Assembly: GCF_009650765.1 (NCBI RefSeq)
Contig: NZ_CP045740.1
Span: 3,944,001 to 4,008,000, forward strand
Direction of reading: 5' to 3'
DNA: 64,000 nt
Source: Streptomyces sp. SUK 48
GTDB taxonomy: Bacteria > Actinomycetota > Actinomycetes > Streptomycetales > Streptomycetaceae
The translations under genes and the position numbers were made by a program. This document shows positions 1 to 8,627 of the stretch, piece by piece. The notes under the pieces were generated by a model that was not told the DNA's origin, ran no database searches, and saw only the letters and a program-made list of their open reading frames with translations. Position 1 is the first letter of the stretch. Each line of letters begins with the position of its first letter.

Positions 1-2
1 CC

Positions 3-695
3 GGCACCGCCGGGATCATGCTGCCGCCGCCGGGTTACCTCGCCGGGGTGCGCGAGCTGTGCGACACGTACGGGATCGTCTTCGTCCTGGACGAGGTCAT
101 GGCCGGATTCGGCCGTACCGGCGAGTGGTTCGCCGCCGATCTGTTCGATGTCGTACCGGACCTGATGACCTTCGCCAAGGGCGTGAACTCCGGCTATGTG
201 CCGCTCGGCGGGGTCGCCATCTCGGGGAAGATCGCGGAGACCTTCGGCAAGCGCCCCTACCCGGGCGGTCTGACCTACTCCGGGCACCCGCTGGCCTGCG
301 CCGCCGCCGTCGCCACGATCGACGTGATGGCCGAGGAGGGCGTGGTCGAGAACGCCAAGCGGCTCGGCGAGAGCGTGCTGGCGCCCGGTCTGGCCGAGCT
401 GGCGGCGCGCCACCCGAGCGTCGGCGAGGTCCGCGGCGTGGGCATGTTCTGGGCGCTGGAGCTGGTCAGGGACCGGGAGACGCGGGAGCCCCTGGTGCCG
501 TACAACGCGGCCGGTGAGGCGAACGCGCCGATGGCCGCCTTCGCCGCGGCCGCGAAGAAGCAGGGCCTGTGGCCGTTCGTGAACATGAACCGCACCCATG
601 TGGTGCCGCCGTGCAACACGAGCGAGGCGGAGCTGAAGGAGGGCCTGGCCGCCCTCGACGCCGCGCTGTCCGTGGCGGACGAGTACACGGCGTAA
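3..695 (+). CDS. Class III (aspartate family) aminotransferase, C-terminal part
   Basis: The gene is open at the left edge, so only about the last 230 residues are seen. It encodes the C-terminal half of a PLP-dependent class III transaminase. The family block 'VLDEVMAGFGRTG' carries the Asp that contacts the PLP pyridine nitrogen, and the Lys in 'FAKGVNSGYVPLGG' is the expected Schiff-base lysine. The segment 'YSGHPLACAAA' follows as usual. Substrate cannot be told from this half. The divergence-free spacing to the GntR regulator downstream (118 bp) makes joint control possible but unproven. In-frame ATG codons inside the visible part are not the true start. Confidence 0.9.
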   Translation, partial: GTAGIMLPPPGYLAGVRELCDTYGIVFVLDEVMAGFGRTGEWFAADLFDVVPDLMTFAKGVNSGYVPLGGVAISGKIAETFGKRPYPGGLTYSGHPLACAAAVATIDVMAEEGVVENAKRLGESVLAPGLAELAARHPSVGEVRGVGMFWALELVRDRETREPLVPYNAAGEANAPMAAFAAAAKKQGLWPFVNMNRTHVVPPCNTSEAELKEGLAALDAALSVADEYTA

Positions 696-812
696 CCGGT
701 CGACCGCTGCCGTCGGCAGAGGCCGAACGCGTAAGGTGACGTGCTCGTAAGACTCCGCGGAGTCGCCCATACGTGCGAGCACCGCACCCGAACGCGTGAG
801 GAGAGACCGGCC

Positions 813-1508
813 ATGCCCGGCAACGGCGTCGTCACCCGCAGCACCCTGCGCCAGCAGATCGCGGACGCCCTCCGTGACGAGGTGCTGGCGGGGCGGCTGC
901 GGCCGGGCCGGGCGTTCACCGTGAAGGAGATCGCCGACCAGTACGGCGTCTCCGCCACCCCGGTCCGCGAGGCGCTGGTCGACCTGTCCGCGCAGGGCAT
1001 CCTGGAGGCCGACCAGCACCGCGGCTTCCGGGTGCCCGAGTACTCGCTCGCCGACTACCGGCACATGATCGAGGCCCGCAGCCTGGTCACGGACGGCATG
1101 TTCCAGGGCCTCGCCGCCGGGCACCCCGCCTTCCGCACCCCGCCCGACGATCCGCGCACCCTCGCCCTGCTGGCCACCGTCCGGCGCCGCGGCGAGGAGG
1201 CCCTGCGCGCCGCCGCCGCGGGCGACCTCACCGTGCTGATCGGCTACGACCTGCGGTTCTGGCGCGAGTTGAGCGTCCTGTTCGGCAACCCCTACCTCGG
1301 CGACTTCCTGCACCGGCTGCGCGTGCAGTCCTGGGTCTGCGCGGTCCAGCACCTGCGCCGCCTGCCCGATCTGCGCGGCAGGCTGTGGGCCGGGCACACG
1401 GACCTGGTCGAGGCCCTGGCCCGGCGCGACACCGAGGCCGCCCGCGCGCTGGTGGCCGCGGCCAACGCCCACTCGCTGGCCCTGCTGGAAGATCTGTCCG
1501 ACAGCTGA
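813..1508 (+). CDS. GntR family transcriptional regulator (FCD type)
   Basis: A 231-residue repressor-type DNA-binding protein. An N-terminal winged helix (about residues 8-70: 'STLRQQIADALRDEVLAGRLRPGRAFTV' then 'YGVSATPVREAL') is followed by an all-helical FCD ligand domain rich in Arg, Glu and Leu. The ATG at 813 is chosen because GTGAGGAGAG lies just upstream and the winged helix begins at the normal distance; an upstream in-frame start would only add a basic, unconserved leader. It follows the aminotransferase gene on the same strand and may regulate it. Ligand unknown. Confidence 0.88.
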   Translation: MPGNGVVTRSTLRQQIADALRDEVLAGRLRPGRAFTVKEIADQYGVSATPVREALVDLSAQGILEADQHRGFRVPEYSLADYRHMIEARSLVTDGMFQGLAAGHPAFRTPPDDPRTLALLATVRRRGEEALRAAAAGDLTVLIGYDLRFWRELSVLFGNPYLGDFLHRLRVQSWVCAVQHLRRLPDLRGRLWAGHTDLVEALARRDTEAARALVAAANAHSLALLEDLSDS

Positions 1509-1582
1509 CCGGACGTGGGGGTATGGGACCGCACGCGCACCGATTACGCTTCCCGGACCACCCTTTGCGTGAGGAGCTTTCC

Positions 1583-2233
1583 TTGGCCTGTGACCTGTGG
1601 CTGGTACCGCTCGTCGATGTGTTGTGCCACACGCCGGACAATCCGTTCGCCGAGGAACTCGCGCACTACGACCACGCGCTGGCCGCGGCGGGGCTGCCGC
1701 CGGTGCCGGTGTACCAGTACATGCCGGGCCTGTCCGGCGAGGTCGCGCCGGTCGCCGGGTTCGACTACGACGCCCTGCACTTCCTGCGCCGCGCCTATCT
1801 GCTCCAGGTCTGCGGGCTGCCGGTGACGCCGGTGGACGAACTCGGCGGGGACTACGAGCAGTTGCTGGAGATGTTCGAGTCCACGGCCCAGCAGTCGCAC
1901 CTGGTCTGGCACTACGACCACGCGGGCGCCTACGTCCCGGTCGACTTCCCGCATCCGCTGTCCGACGAGCAACTGCTGGCCGGTGGCGGCCCCTTGGGCT
2001 CCGCCCAGGCGCTGCTGCGCGAACTCCAGTACGTCGCACCGGTCATCGGCATCGACCCGGCCAACCCCCCGGCTCCGCCCGCCCCGCCCGCGGCCCCCAC
2101 CCAACTGGAGGAACCGGCCGCCCCCACCCCTCACGACCCGAACCCCTTCTCCCGCGAACGCCATGTCTGGCTGGGCCTGCACGCCGCCGCGACCCGCGCG
2201 CTGGCCCAGGGCTCGATGATCGTCTTCAGCTGA
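1583..2233 (+). CDS. Conserved hypothetical protein, actinomycete-specific
   Basis: A protein of about 216 residues that I do not assign to a named family. The body is acidic and aromatic ('CDLWLVPLVDVLCHTPDNPF', 'FDYDALHFLRRAYLLQ', 'HLVWHYDHAGAYVPVDFP'), followed by a Pro/Ala-rich linker near residues 160-185 and a short conserved tail ending 'AQGSMIVFS'. No signal peptide or membrane segment. The TTG at 1583 is preferred because GAGGAG lies six bases upstream; the alternative in-frame ATG at 1523 has no good ribosome site. It lies convergent to the 5'-nucleotidase gene. Confidence 0.7.
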   Translation: MACDLWLVPLVDVLCHTPDNPFAEELAHYDHALAAAGLPPVPVYQYMPGLSGEVAPVAGFDYDALHFLRRAYLLQVCGLPVTPVDELGGDYEQLLEMFESTAQQSHLVWHYDHAGAYVPVDFPHPLSDEQLLAGGGPLGSAQALLRELQYVAPVIGIDPANPPAPPAPPAAPTQLEEPAAPTPHDPNPFSRERHVWLGLHAAATRALAQGSMIVFS

Positions 2234-2269
2234 CCGGGGGCGGGCGGCGCGCGGGCGTCCCCGACGCAC

Positions 2270-2304
2270 GGCACCCGCCCACCCATGACGGGTGCGCGGG
2301 TGCC
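2270..2304. terminator. Bidirectional hairpin between convergent genes
   Basis: The arms GGCACCCGCCCACCC and GGGTGCGCGGGTGCC form a GC-rich stem around a five-base loop. It sits between the hypothetical gene on + and the 5'-nucleotidase gene on -, the expected place for a shared terminator. There is no T-tract, as is common in Streptomyces. Confidence 0.6.
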
Positions 2305-2343
2305 CTGACGTCCTGCGTTCCTGCGTCCTGCGTCCTGGCTGGA

Positions 2344-4167
2344 CTAGAAGACCGGCGTGCCCGCCTGGGTCAGCTTCCAGTTGGTGACCGCGAAGCCGGC
2401 CGGGTCGAGGGTCTTCGTCGCGGTGACGTAGTCGATCATCATGTCGCGGATCTCGTTGGTGGAGCTGTACGCGATCTCCGCCGAGGCGATGTGCGGGTAG
2501 CCCGAACCGCCGTTGGCGCGGTAGTTGTTGACCGCGACCACGAAGACCTGGTCGGCGGCGACGGAGGCGCCGTTGTAGCTGAGGTTCTTGATGCGGGAGC
2601 CCTCGGGCTGGGCGATGTCGATGTCGTAGTCGACGCCCGCGGCGGTGTCGTACATGTAGTCCCAGAAGCTGTTGGCGTTGGTGAGGGTCGCGGTGTCGAC
2701 CTTCGTGCCCGCCGGGACCTGGTGGTAGTACTTGGCCGCGTACTCCAGGTAGTCCTTGAGCTGGGCGCCCGTGAGCTTCTTGGCGTAGAGGGTGTTGTCG
2801 TAGATGTAGAGGCCGGCGATGTCCCTGATGGTGACGTTGCCCTGCGGGATGTCGGCCGTGCGGCTGAAGGGCGCGGCGACCGAGATCAGCGGGAGGGCGG
2901 CGTCGGCGGCGGACAGGCCGGTCTTGACCGTCTCCGTCTGGACCTTGTGGATGAAGTCCATGATCGGCACGTCCTTCCAGCAGGACTCCGCCGCCGAGAG
3001 GTCCGTCGTGCAGGTGCCGACCGGGGTGTTGACGTACTTCACCACCAGCTGGTGATCGGCCTCCAGGAGCTTCTTGATCTGCGGGTCCTCGGCCACCCCG
3101 TTGGGGTTGAGGGTCTGCGCCTTCTTGCCCGTCACCTTCCACTGCCCGTGGTGCAGTTCGAGCTCGAAGTCGAAGACACTGAGCCGGTAGCCCCAGCAGT
3201 ACGGCTCGGAGAGGAGGACGTCCTCGCCGGTCTGCTCGTTCTTGACGGTGTACGACGGCACCTCGACGTGGGTGTGGCCCACCAGGATCGCGTCGATGCC
3301 CGGGACCTGCTCGGCGACCAGGTTGGACGCGTTCTCGATGTAGGGGAGTTCGTCGCCCCACGAGGAGGAGCCGTCCAGGCCGGAGTGGTCGGTCAGGAAG
3401 ACGACGTCGCAGCCGAGGGCGCGCAGCCGGGGCACGTACTTCTTCGCCTGCTCGACCAGGCCCGGGAAGACCAGCTTGCCGCCGACGTTGTCCTTGTCCC
3501 AGATCGCGATGCCGGGGTTGGTCAGACCGAGGATGCCGACCTTGATGTCGGGGGCGCCGGGGACCTTGATGCACTTGACGGTGTACGGCTCGAAGGCCGG
3601 GCGCAGCGTCTTGGCGTGCAGGGCGTTCGCGCCCAGCAGCGGGAAGTCGCACTGGTCCTCGAACCTGCGCAGCGTCTCGATGCCGTAGTTGAACTCGTGG
3701 TTGCCGAGGGCGGCGGCGTCGTAGCGCATGTGGTTCATGGCGACGGCCATGGGGTGCTTGGGGCCGCGCTTGCCGTCGGTGCCGGTGATCGGGTCGACCC
3801 GGGCGAAGTAGTAGGCGAGCGAGGTGCCCTGGATGATGTCGCCGGCGTCGACGAGCAGCACCCGGTGCTCGCCCTTGGCCTCGCGCTGCTGCTTGATGAG
3901 GGTGGCGACGCGGGCCACGCCGACCGAGTTGCCGGCCTTGTCGGTGTAGGGCGCGTCGGCGTAGTAGTCCCAGTCGAAGACGTGGCCGTGCAGGTCGGTG
4001 GTGCCCAGGATGGAGAACGACCAGGTGCGCGGCGCCTTCTCGTGGCCGTGACCCTTCTCGGCCGCCTCGGCGGTGCCGCTGCCCACCGCGCCCGCCGCGG
4101 CGACGGCGGCGCCGGTGACGGCCGACTTCTTCACGAACTCCCGGCGGTTCATGGGACTGTGGGTCAT
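2344..4167 (-). CDS. Secreted bifunctional metallophosphatase / 5'-nucleotidase
   Basis: 607 residues, UshA/5'-nucleotidase family, which hydrolyses nucleotides or nucleotide sugars outside the membrane. A twin-arginine leader is visible (RR at residues 8-9 in 'NRREFVKKSA', then an Ala/Gly-rich hydrophobic stretch ending near 'AEAAEKG'). The metallophosphatase metal site follows: 'TTDLHGH' (57-62), 'LVDAGD', 'GNHEFNYG' and 'GHTHVEVPS'. The C-terminal nucleotidase domain contains the substrate-stacking type segment 'SGYPHIAS'. The ATG at 4167 or the one five codons later (MNRREF) both keep the Tat motif. Probably transcribed alone, after the purA terminator. Confidence 0.93.
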   Translation of the reverse strand: MTHSPMNRREFVKKSAVTGAAVAAAGAVGSGTAEAAEKGHGHEKAPRTWSFSILGTTDLHGHVFDWDYYADAPYTDKAGNSVGVARVATLIKQQREAKGEHRVLLVDAGDIIQGTSLAYYFARVDPITGTDGKRGPKHPMAVAMNHMRYDAAALGNHEFNYGIETLRRFEDQCDFPLLGANALHAKTLRPAFEPYTVKCIKVPGAPDIKVGILGLTNPGIAIWDKDNVGGKLVFPGLVEQAKKYVPRLRALGCDVVFLTDHSGLDGSSSWGDELPYIENASNLVAEQVPGIDAILVGHTHVEVPSYTVKNEQTGEDVLLSEPYCWGYRLSVFDFELELHHGQWKVTGKKAQTLNPNGVAEDPQIKKLLEADHQLVVKYVNTPVGTCTTDLSAAESCWKDVPIMDFIHKVQTETVKTGLSAADAALPLISVAAPFSRTADIPQGNVTIRDIAGLYIYDNTLYAKKLTGAQLKDYLEYAAKYYHQVPAGTKVDTATLTNANSFWDYMYDTAAGVDYDIDIAQPEGSRIKNLSYNGASVAADQVFVVAVNNYRANGGSGYPHIASAEIAYSSTNEIRDMMIDYVTATKTLDPAGFAVTNWKLTQAGTPVF

Positions 4168-4314
4168 TCAAGGCTCCTGAGACTGGAGTTGGCGCGAGCA
4201 GGGGGCGTCCATGCGGAGGCTACCCGCGTAGATCGTGCTCGCGCCGTTCAGCACCGCAAACCAGGAAATGACCATGTCCAGGTCAAGGATGAGTCAGGTG
4301 GGGTGACATACGGA

Positions 4315-4356
4315 AGCGCCCGCCGGTCCCGCCCGAAGGCGGATCCGGCGGGCGCT
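4315..4356 (-). terminator. Hairpin terminator downstream of purA
   Basis: Perfect 12-bp inverted repeat AGCGCCCGCCGG / CCGGCGGGCGCT separated by 18 bases, about 60 bp after the purA stop codon. The rest of the 4168-4414 intergenic gap should hold the promoter of the 5'-nucleotidase gene; no motif there is clear. Confidence 0.75.
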
Positions 4357-4414
4357 GCCGCACGGTGAAGACGGGTCGAACTCCGGCTTACCGGACGGAG
4401 ATACGCGGGGAAAG

Positions 4415-5698
4415 CTAGATGAACGAGTTGACCTCGATCGTCTCGTCCCGGCCCGGGCCCACGCCGATCGCGGAGATCGGGGCGCCGGACATCTCCTCCA
4501 GCGCCTTGACGTAGTTCTGCGCGTTCTTCGGCAGGTCGGCGAAGGTCTTCGCCTTGGTGATGTCCTCGGACCAGCCCGGCAGGTTCTCGTAGACCGGCTT
4601 CGCGTGGTGGAAGTCGGTCTGGGAGTAGGGCAGTTCCTCGACGCGCTTGCCGTCGATCTCGTACGCCACGCAGACCGGGATCTGCTCCCAGCCGGTGAGC
4701 ACGTCCAGCTTGGTGAGGAAGAAGTCGGTCAGGCCGTTCACCCGGGTCGCGTAGCGCGCGATCACCGCGTCGAACCAGCCGCAGCGGCGGTCACGGCCGG
4801 TGGTCACACCGCGCTCGCCGCCGATGCGGCGCAGCGCCTCGCCGTCCTCGTCGAACAGCTCGGTCGGGAACGGGCCGGCGCCGACCCGGGTGGTGTACGC
4901 CTTGAGGATGCCGATGACCCGGCTGATCTTCGTCGGACCCACACCCGCGCCGGTGCAGGCGCCGCCCGCGGTCGGGTTGGAGGAGGTGACGAAGGGGTAC
5001 GTGCCGTGGTCGATGTCGAGCAGCGTGCCCTGGCCGCCCTCGAACAGCACGACCTTGTCCTGCTCCAGGGCCTGGTTGAGGACCAGCACGGTGTCGGCGA
5101 CGTACGGCTTGATCTGCTCGGCGTAGCCCAGCAGTTCCTCGACGACCTGGTCGACGGCGATGGCGCGGCGGTTGTAGAGCTTGGTGAGGACCTGGTTCTT
5201 GACGTCGAGCGCGGCCTCCACCTTCTGCTGGAGGATCGACTCGTCGTACAGGTCCTGGACCCGGATGCCCACGCGGTTGATCTTGTCCGCGTAGGTGGGG
5301 CCGATACCGCGCCCGGTCGTGCCGATCTTCCGCTTGCCGAGGAAGCGTTCCGTCACCTTGTCGACCGTCACGTTGTACGGCGTGATGACGTGCGCGTTGC
5401 CGCTGATGAGCAGTTTGGAGGTGTCGACACCACGCTCGTTCAGACCGCTCAGCTCGGAGAGCAGGACCGAGGGGTCGACGACGACACCATTGCCGATGAC
5501 CGGCGTGCATCCGGGAGAGAGGATGCCGGAGGGCAGGAGGTGGAGGGCGTACTTCTGGTCGCCGACGACGACCGTGTGGCCGGCGTTGTTGCCGCCCTGG
5601 TATCGCACCACATAATCCACCGATCCACCGAGCAGGTCGGTGGCCTTCCCCTTGCCCTCGTCACCCCACTGAGCACCGAGCAGCACAAGTGCGGGCAC
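4415..5698 (-). CDS. purA: Adenylosuccinate synthetase
   Basis: 427 residues, the usual bacterial length. It joins IMP and aspartate using GTP in the first step of AMP synthesis in the cytosol. The N-terminal GTP loop 'QWGDEGKGK' (residues 10-18), the IMP-binding region '[14 protein letters not shown]' and '[21 protein letters not shown]', and the C-terminal '[10 protein letters not shown]' are all present. The ATG start is followed directly by the conserved '[16 protein letters not shown]'. Expressed as a single gene with its own terminator at 4315-4356. Confidence 0.98.
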   Translation of the reverse strand: MPALVLLGAQWGDEGKGKATDLLGGSVDYVVRYQGGNNAGHTVVVGDQKYALHLLPSGILSPGCTPVIGNGVVVDPSVLLSELSGLNERGVDTSKLLISGNAHVITPYNVTVDKVTERFLGKRKIGTTGRGIGPTYADKINRVGIRVQDLYDESILQQKVEAALDVKNQVLTKLYNRRAIAVDQVVEELLGYAEQIKPYVADTVLVLNQALEQDKVVLFEGGQGTLLDIDHGTYPFVTSSNPTAGGACTGAGVGPTKISRVIGILKAYTTRVGAGPFPTELFDEDGEALRRIGGERGVTTGRDRRCGWFDAVIARYATRVNGLTDFFLTKLDVLTGWEQIPVCVAYEIDGKRVEELPYSQTDFHHAKPVYENLPGWSEDITKAKTFADLPKNAQNYVKALEEMSGAPISAIGVGPGRDETIEVNSFI

Positions 5699-5895
5699 GC
5701 GCGTACACCCCTTCCGGGCGGGGCATGTCCAAGGTCAGGGGCACGGGCGTAAGGTTCAGCGCCGCGTGCCACCGCGACCGTCGTTGGCCGCACAACCGTC
5801 GGACCGGATGCCCCGGAATAGACGAAGCCCCTGGCGCAATAGCGCAAGGGGCTCTTGCACAAAGATGCTACCCGAGGAAGCGAGGCAGGACCGAG

Positions 5896-6735
5896 GTGGC
5901 GACTTTCGCGATGTCCGATCAGCTGCTGGTGATCATCGATCCGGGGGCACGGCAGACGGACGGGGAGTCCGTACGGATCGCGAAAGACGTGCTCAGCGCG
6001 GGTGCGGCGGCCAAGGTGTGCCTTCCGGAGGGGCCGGAGGAATTCGCCCGGGCACTGGGCCGTAGGGGTTCCCGCCGGCCGGTGGTGGTGGGCGACGACG
6101 CGGCGCTGACGCGCGCGGTGACCTTGCTGCACCGGGAGCGGGAACTGGCCGGATGTGTGCTGTCGGTGGTGCCGGTGGGCGAGAGACTCGCCCTGGCGGC
6201 GTCCCTGGGGGTGCCGACCGGGGCGGTGGCGGCCGCGCGGGCGGTGCTGGACGGCGCGGAGCGGCGCCTGGACCTGCTGGCCGACGACAGCGGCGGACTG
6301 GTGCTCGGCGGGCTCGCCATCCCCCCGGCCCCGGCGCGGGTGCCCGCGCCCGCGCCGATGGCCGCCGCCGGCCGCCCCTGGTACCGGTCCCTGGTGCGCA
6401 CCCTGAGCCCGCGCCCCACCCGGCTGACCGCGATACCCGCCCCCGGCCCCACCCGGCTGCGGGTGGAGGTCGACGGCGAGGCGCTGGTGGACCTCGACCA
6501 GCCGGTGGAGTCCCTCTCCCTGGCCCCGGCCACCGGCGGCCTCGCCGCACTGGAGGTCCACCCCCTCTCGGCGGGCGCCGAGAGGGGCCCCCTGCGGGCC
6601 TTCGGGCGCACGGTCACCGTCACCGGCCCCGACTTCCACTACCGGGCCGACGCGAAGGTGACGGGACCCGTACGGCGCCGGACCTGGCGGGTGGCCGAGG
6701 GGGCGTGGGGACTGGTGCTGCCCGCCCGCGGCTGA
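5896..6735 (+). CDS. Diacylglycerol kinase-like catalytic domain protein
   Basis: About 279 residues. I read it as a member of the YegS/diacylglycerol-kinase fold: an N-terminal Rossmann-like half ('LLVIIDPGARQTDG', 'AKVCLPEGPEEFARAL', 'RPVVVGDDAALTRAV', 'GCVLSVVPVGERLALAASLGVPTGAVAAARAVLDG') and a C-terminal beta half ('LRVEVDGEALVDLDQPVESLSLAPA'). The classic GGDGT motif is replaced by VVGDDA, so activity is uncertain. GTG at 5896 is chosen because AGGA stands five bases upstream; ATG at 5911 lacks a ribosome site. Divergent from purA across a gap of about 200 bp that must hold both promoters. Confidence 0.6.
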   Translation: MATFAMSDQLLVIIDPGARQTDGESVRIAKDVLSAGAAAKVCLPEGPEEFARALGRRGSRRPVVVGDDAALTRAVTLLHRERELAGCVLSVVPVGERLALAASLGVPTGAVAAARAVLDGAERRLDLLADDSGGLVLGGLAIPPAPARVPAPAPMAAAGRPWYRSLVRTLSPRPTRLTAIPAPGPTRLRVEVDGEALVDLDQPVESLSLAPATGGLAALEVHPLSAGAERGPLRAFGRTVTVTGPDFHYRADAKVTGPVRRRTWRVAEGAWGLVLPARG

Positions 6736-6862
6736 CCCCTCACGCATCGCCCTAATGGTCTAGTGACAAATATTTAACCGTCCCGACCCCTTCCCGTGCC
6801 CCCTTCTCGTCCAGCATCCTGCTCCATCAGGACCCAGGGAACGGACCCGGAGGGGGTCATTC

Positions 6863-8374
6863 ATGGCAGTGGACGAGGGTGTCGTACCGGCGGCGGGGAC
6901 CGACGGAGGCGAAACGATTCATCGGCTGAAACCCAACGCCGTCGGGCTGCTCGGTGTGGTGTTCATGGCCGTGGCGACGGCCGCGCCGATCACCGCGATG
7001 ACCGGGAACGTGCCGTTCATGGTGTCGTCCGGCAATGGCATCGGGGCGCCCGCAAGCTATCTCGTCGCAATGGTCGTACTGGCAATCTTTTCCGTCGGAT
7101 TCACCTCGATGGCGAAGCACATCACGTCGACGGGCGCCTTCTACGGATTCATCTCCTACGGCCTGGGCCGCACGATCGGGCTCGCCTCCGGACTGCTCGC
7201 CACCTTCGCCTACGTCGTCTTCGAACCCGCGCTCATCGGGATCTTCTCCACCTTCGCCACGACCACCCTCCGGGACCAGACCGGGGTGCACCTGCCCTGG
7301 TGGTCCTTCGCGATCCTGATGCTGGCGATCAACGCCACCGGCACCTGGTTCGGGGTCAGCGTCGCCGAGAAACTGCTGGTGGTGCTGCTGGCGACCGAGG
7401 TCACGGTGCTCGCCGCGATGGCCGTGTCCGTCGCCCTGCACGGCGGCGGCCCGCACGGTTTCAGCCTCGCGCCCATCGATCCGGTCAACGCGTTCAAGGG
7501 CACGTCCGCCGGGCTCGGCCTGTTCTTCGCCTTCTGGTCCTGGGTCGGCTTCGAGTCCACGGCGATGTACGGCGAGGAGTCCCGCGACCCCAAGCGGATC
7601 ATCCCCAAGGCGACGATGGTCAGCGTCCTGGGCGTCGGGGTCTTCTACGTCCTCGTCTCCTGGATGGCCATCTGCGGCAACGGCGAGGCGGCGGCCGTGA
7701 GGGCGGCGTCCTCCGCGAACCCCCTCTCGATGTTCTTCGTCCCCACCGAGCGGTACGTCGGCCACTGGGCCGTCGACGTCATGCAGTGGCTGATGATCAC
7801 CGGGTCGCTGGCCTGCGGGATGGCCTTCCACAACTGCGCCGCGCGCTACCTGTACGCGCTGGGCCGCGAGGGCGTGCTGCCCTCCATGCAACGCACCGTC
7901 GGCCGCACCCACGCGCGGCACGGCTCGCCGCACATCGCCGGGCTGGTGCAGACGGGGGTGGCGGCGGTGCTGATCGGCGCGTTCTGGATCGCGGGGAAGG
8001 ACCCGTACACCGGCACGTACGTGCTGCTCGCGATCCTCGGCACGATGGCGATCCTCGTCGTCCAGGCCGTGTGCTCGTTCGCCGTGCTGGCGTACTTCCG
8101 CTCGCACCACCCGGAGAGCCGGCACTGGTTCCGCACGTTCGCCGCGCCGCTGGTGGGCGGGGTGGCGATGCTCGGGGTCGTGGTGCTGCTGGTGTCCAAC
8201 ATGGGGGCGGCGGCCGGCAGCGAGTCGGGGTCGCTGGTGCTGCGGGCCACGCCGTGGCTGGTGGGGGCGATCGCGGTGGTGGGGGTGGCGTACGCGCAGT
8301 ACCTCAAGCGGCGGGCGCCGGAGCGGTACGCGCTGGTGGGCAGGACGGTGCTGGAGGAGACGAAGGAGCGGTAG
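6863..8374 (+). CDS. APC family amino acid permease
   Basis: 503 residues with about twelve hydrophobic helices. The amino acid-polyamine-organocation signature is clear at the first helix: 'AVGLLGVVFMAVATAAPITAMTGNVP'. 'FWSWVGFESTAMYGEESRDPKRIIPKAT' in the middle is the family's conserved helix-6 and loop region. An inner-membrane importer of an amino acid or amine; substrate not predictable. GGAGGG lies just upstream of ATG 6863. Monocistronic by position; the next gene is on the other strand. Confidence 0.92.
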   Translation: MAVDEGVVPAAGTDGGETIHRLKPNAVGLLGVVFMAVATAAPITAMTGNVPFMVSSGNGIGAPASYLVAMVVLAIFSVGFTSMAKHITSTGAFYGFISYGLGRTIGLASGLLATFAYVVFEPALIGIFSTFATTTLRDQTGVHLPWWSFAILMLAINATGTWFGVSVAEKLLVVLLATEVTVLAAMAVSVALHGGGPHGFSLAPIDPVNAFKGTSAGLGLFFAFWSWVGFESTAMYGEESRDPKRIIPKATMVSVLGVGVFYVLVSWMAICGNGEAAAVRAASSANPLSMFFVPTERYVGHWAVDVMQWLMITGSLACGMAFHNCAARYLYALGREGVLPSMQRTVGRTHARHGSPHIAGLVQTGVAAVLIGAFWIAGKDPYTGTYVLLAILGTMAILVVQAVCSFAVLAYFRSHHPESRHWFRTFAAPLVGGVAMLGVVVLLVSNMGAAAGSESGSLVLRATPWLVGAIAVVGVAYAQYLKRRAPERYALVGRTVLEETKER

Positions 8375-8475
8375 CACGCCGCCGGCGGACGTCCTTCCCG
8401 CCCCCGGCGGGTCGCGGGGGTGGTGTACGGCGGGGTGGCGACCGGCGCGGCGGAGAGATGTGGCGGGGTGAGGCC

Positions 8476-8627
8476 GGGACTCGGTCGATGCAGCGCCTGA
8501 GGTCCTCGGTGTCGATCTCGGTCCCCAGCGGTTCCGGGAGGGAGAGCTTGGCACCGAAGGGCTTCTTCTCGGCGTGGTTGCCGTCGGGCACATGCCAGAA
8601 CGGCCGTCCGCGCAGCCGGGCGAGTGA
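8476..8627 (-). pseudogene. Possible Uma2-like C-terminal remnant after the P450 gene
   Basis: Directly after the P450 stop codon, and in the same frame, lies a stretch encoding about 50 residues including 'GRPFWHVPDG', 'KPFGAKLSLPEPLG' and 'TEIDTEDLRRCI'. This reads like the tail of a Uma2 (DUF820) protein, whose C-termini often end in a 'FG..l.LPeP.....DT..f' pattern. It has no start codon of its own, so I treat it as a relic. The rest of the gap 8375-8475 shows nothing I recognise. Confidence 0.3.

Noticed and set aside
1544..4171. 875-residue frame on the minus strand overlapping the 5'-nucleotidase gene
   Set aside because: Translation is Arg/Pro/Gly-rich shadow sequence; the nucleotidase frame has real motifs.
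5699..5895. Riboswitch upstream of purA
   Set aside because: No conserved purine-riboswitch or other aptamer core could be read.
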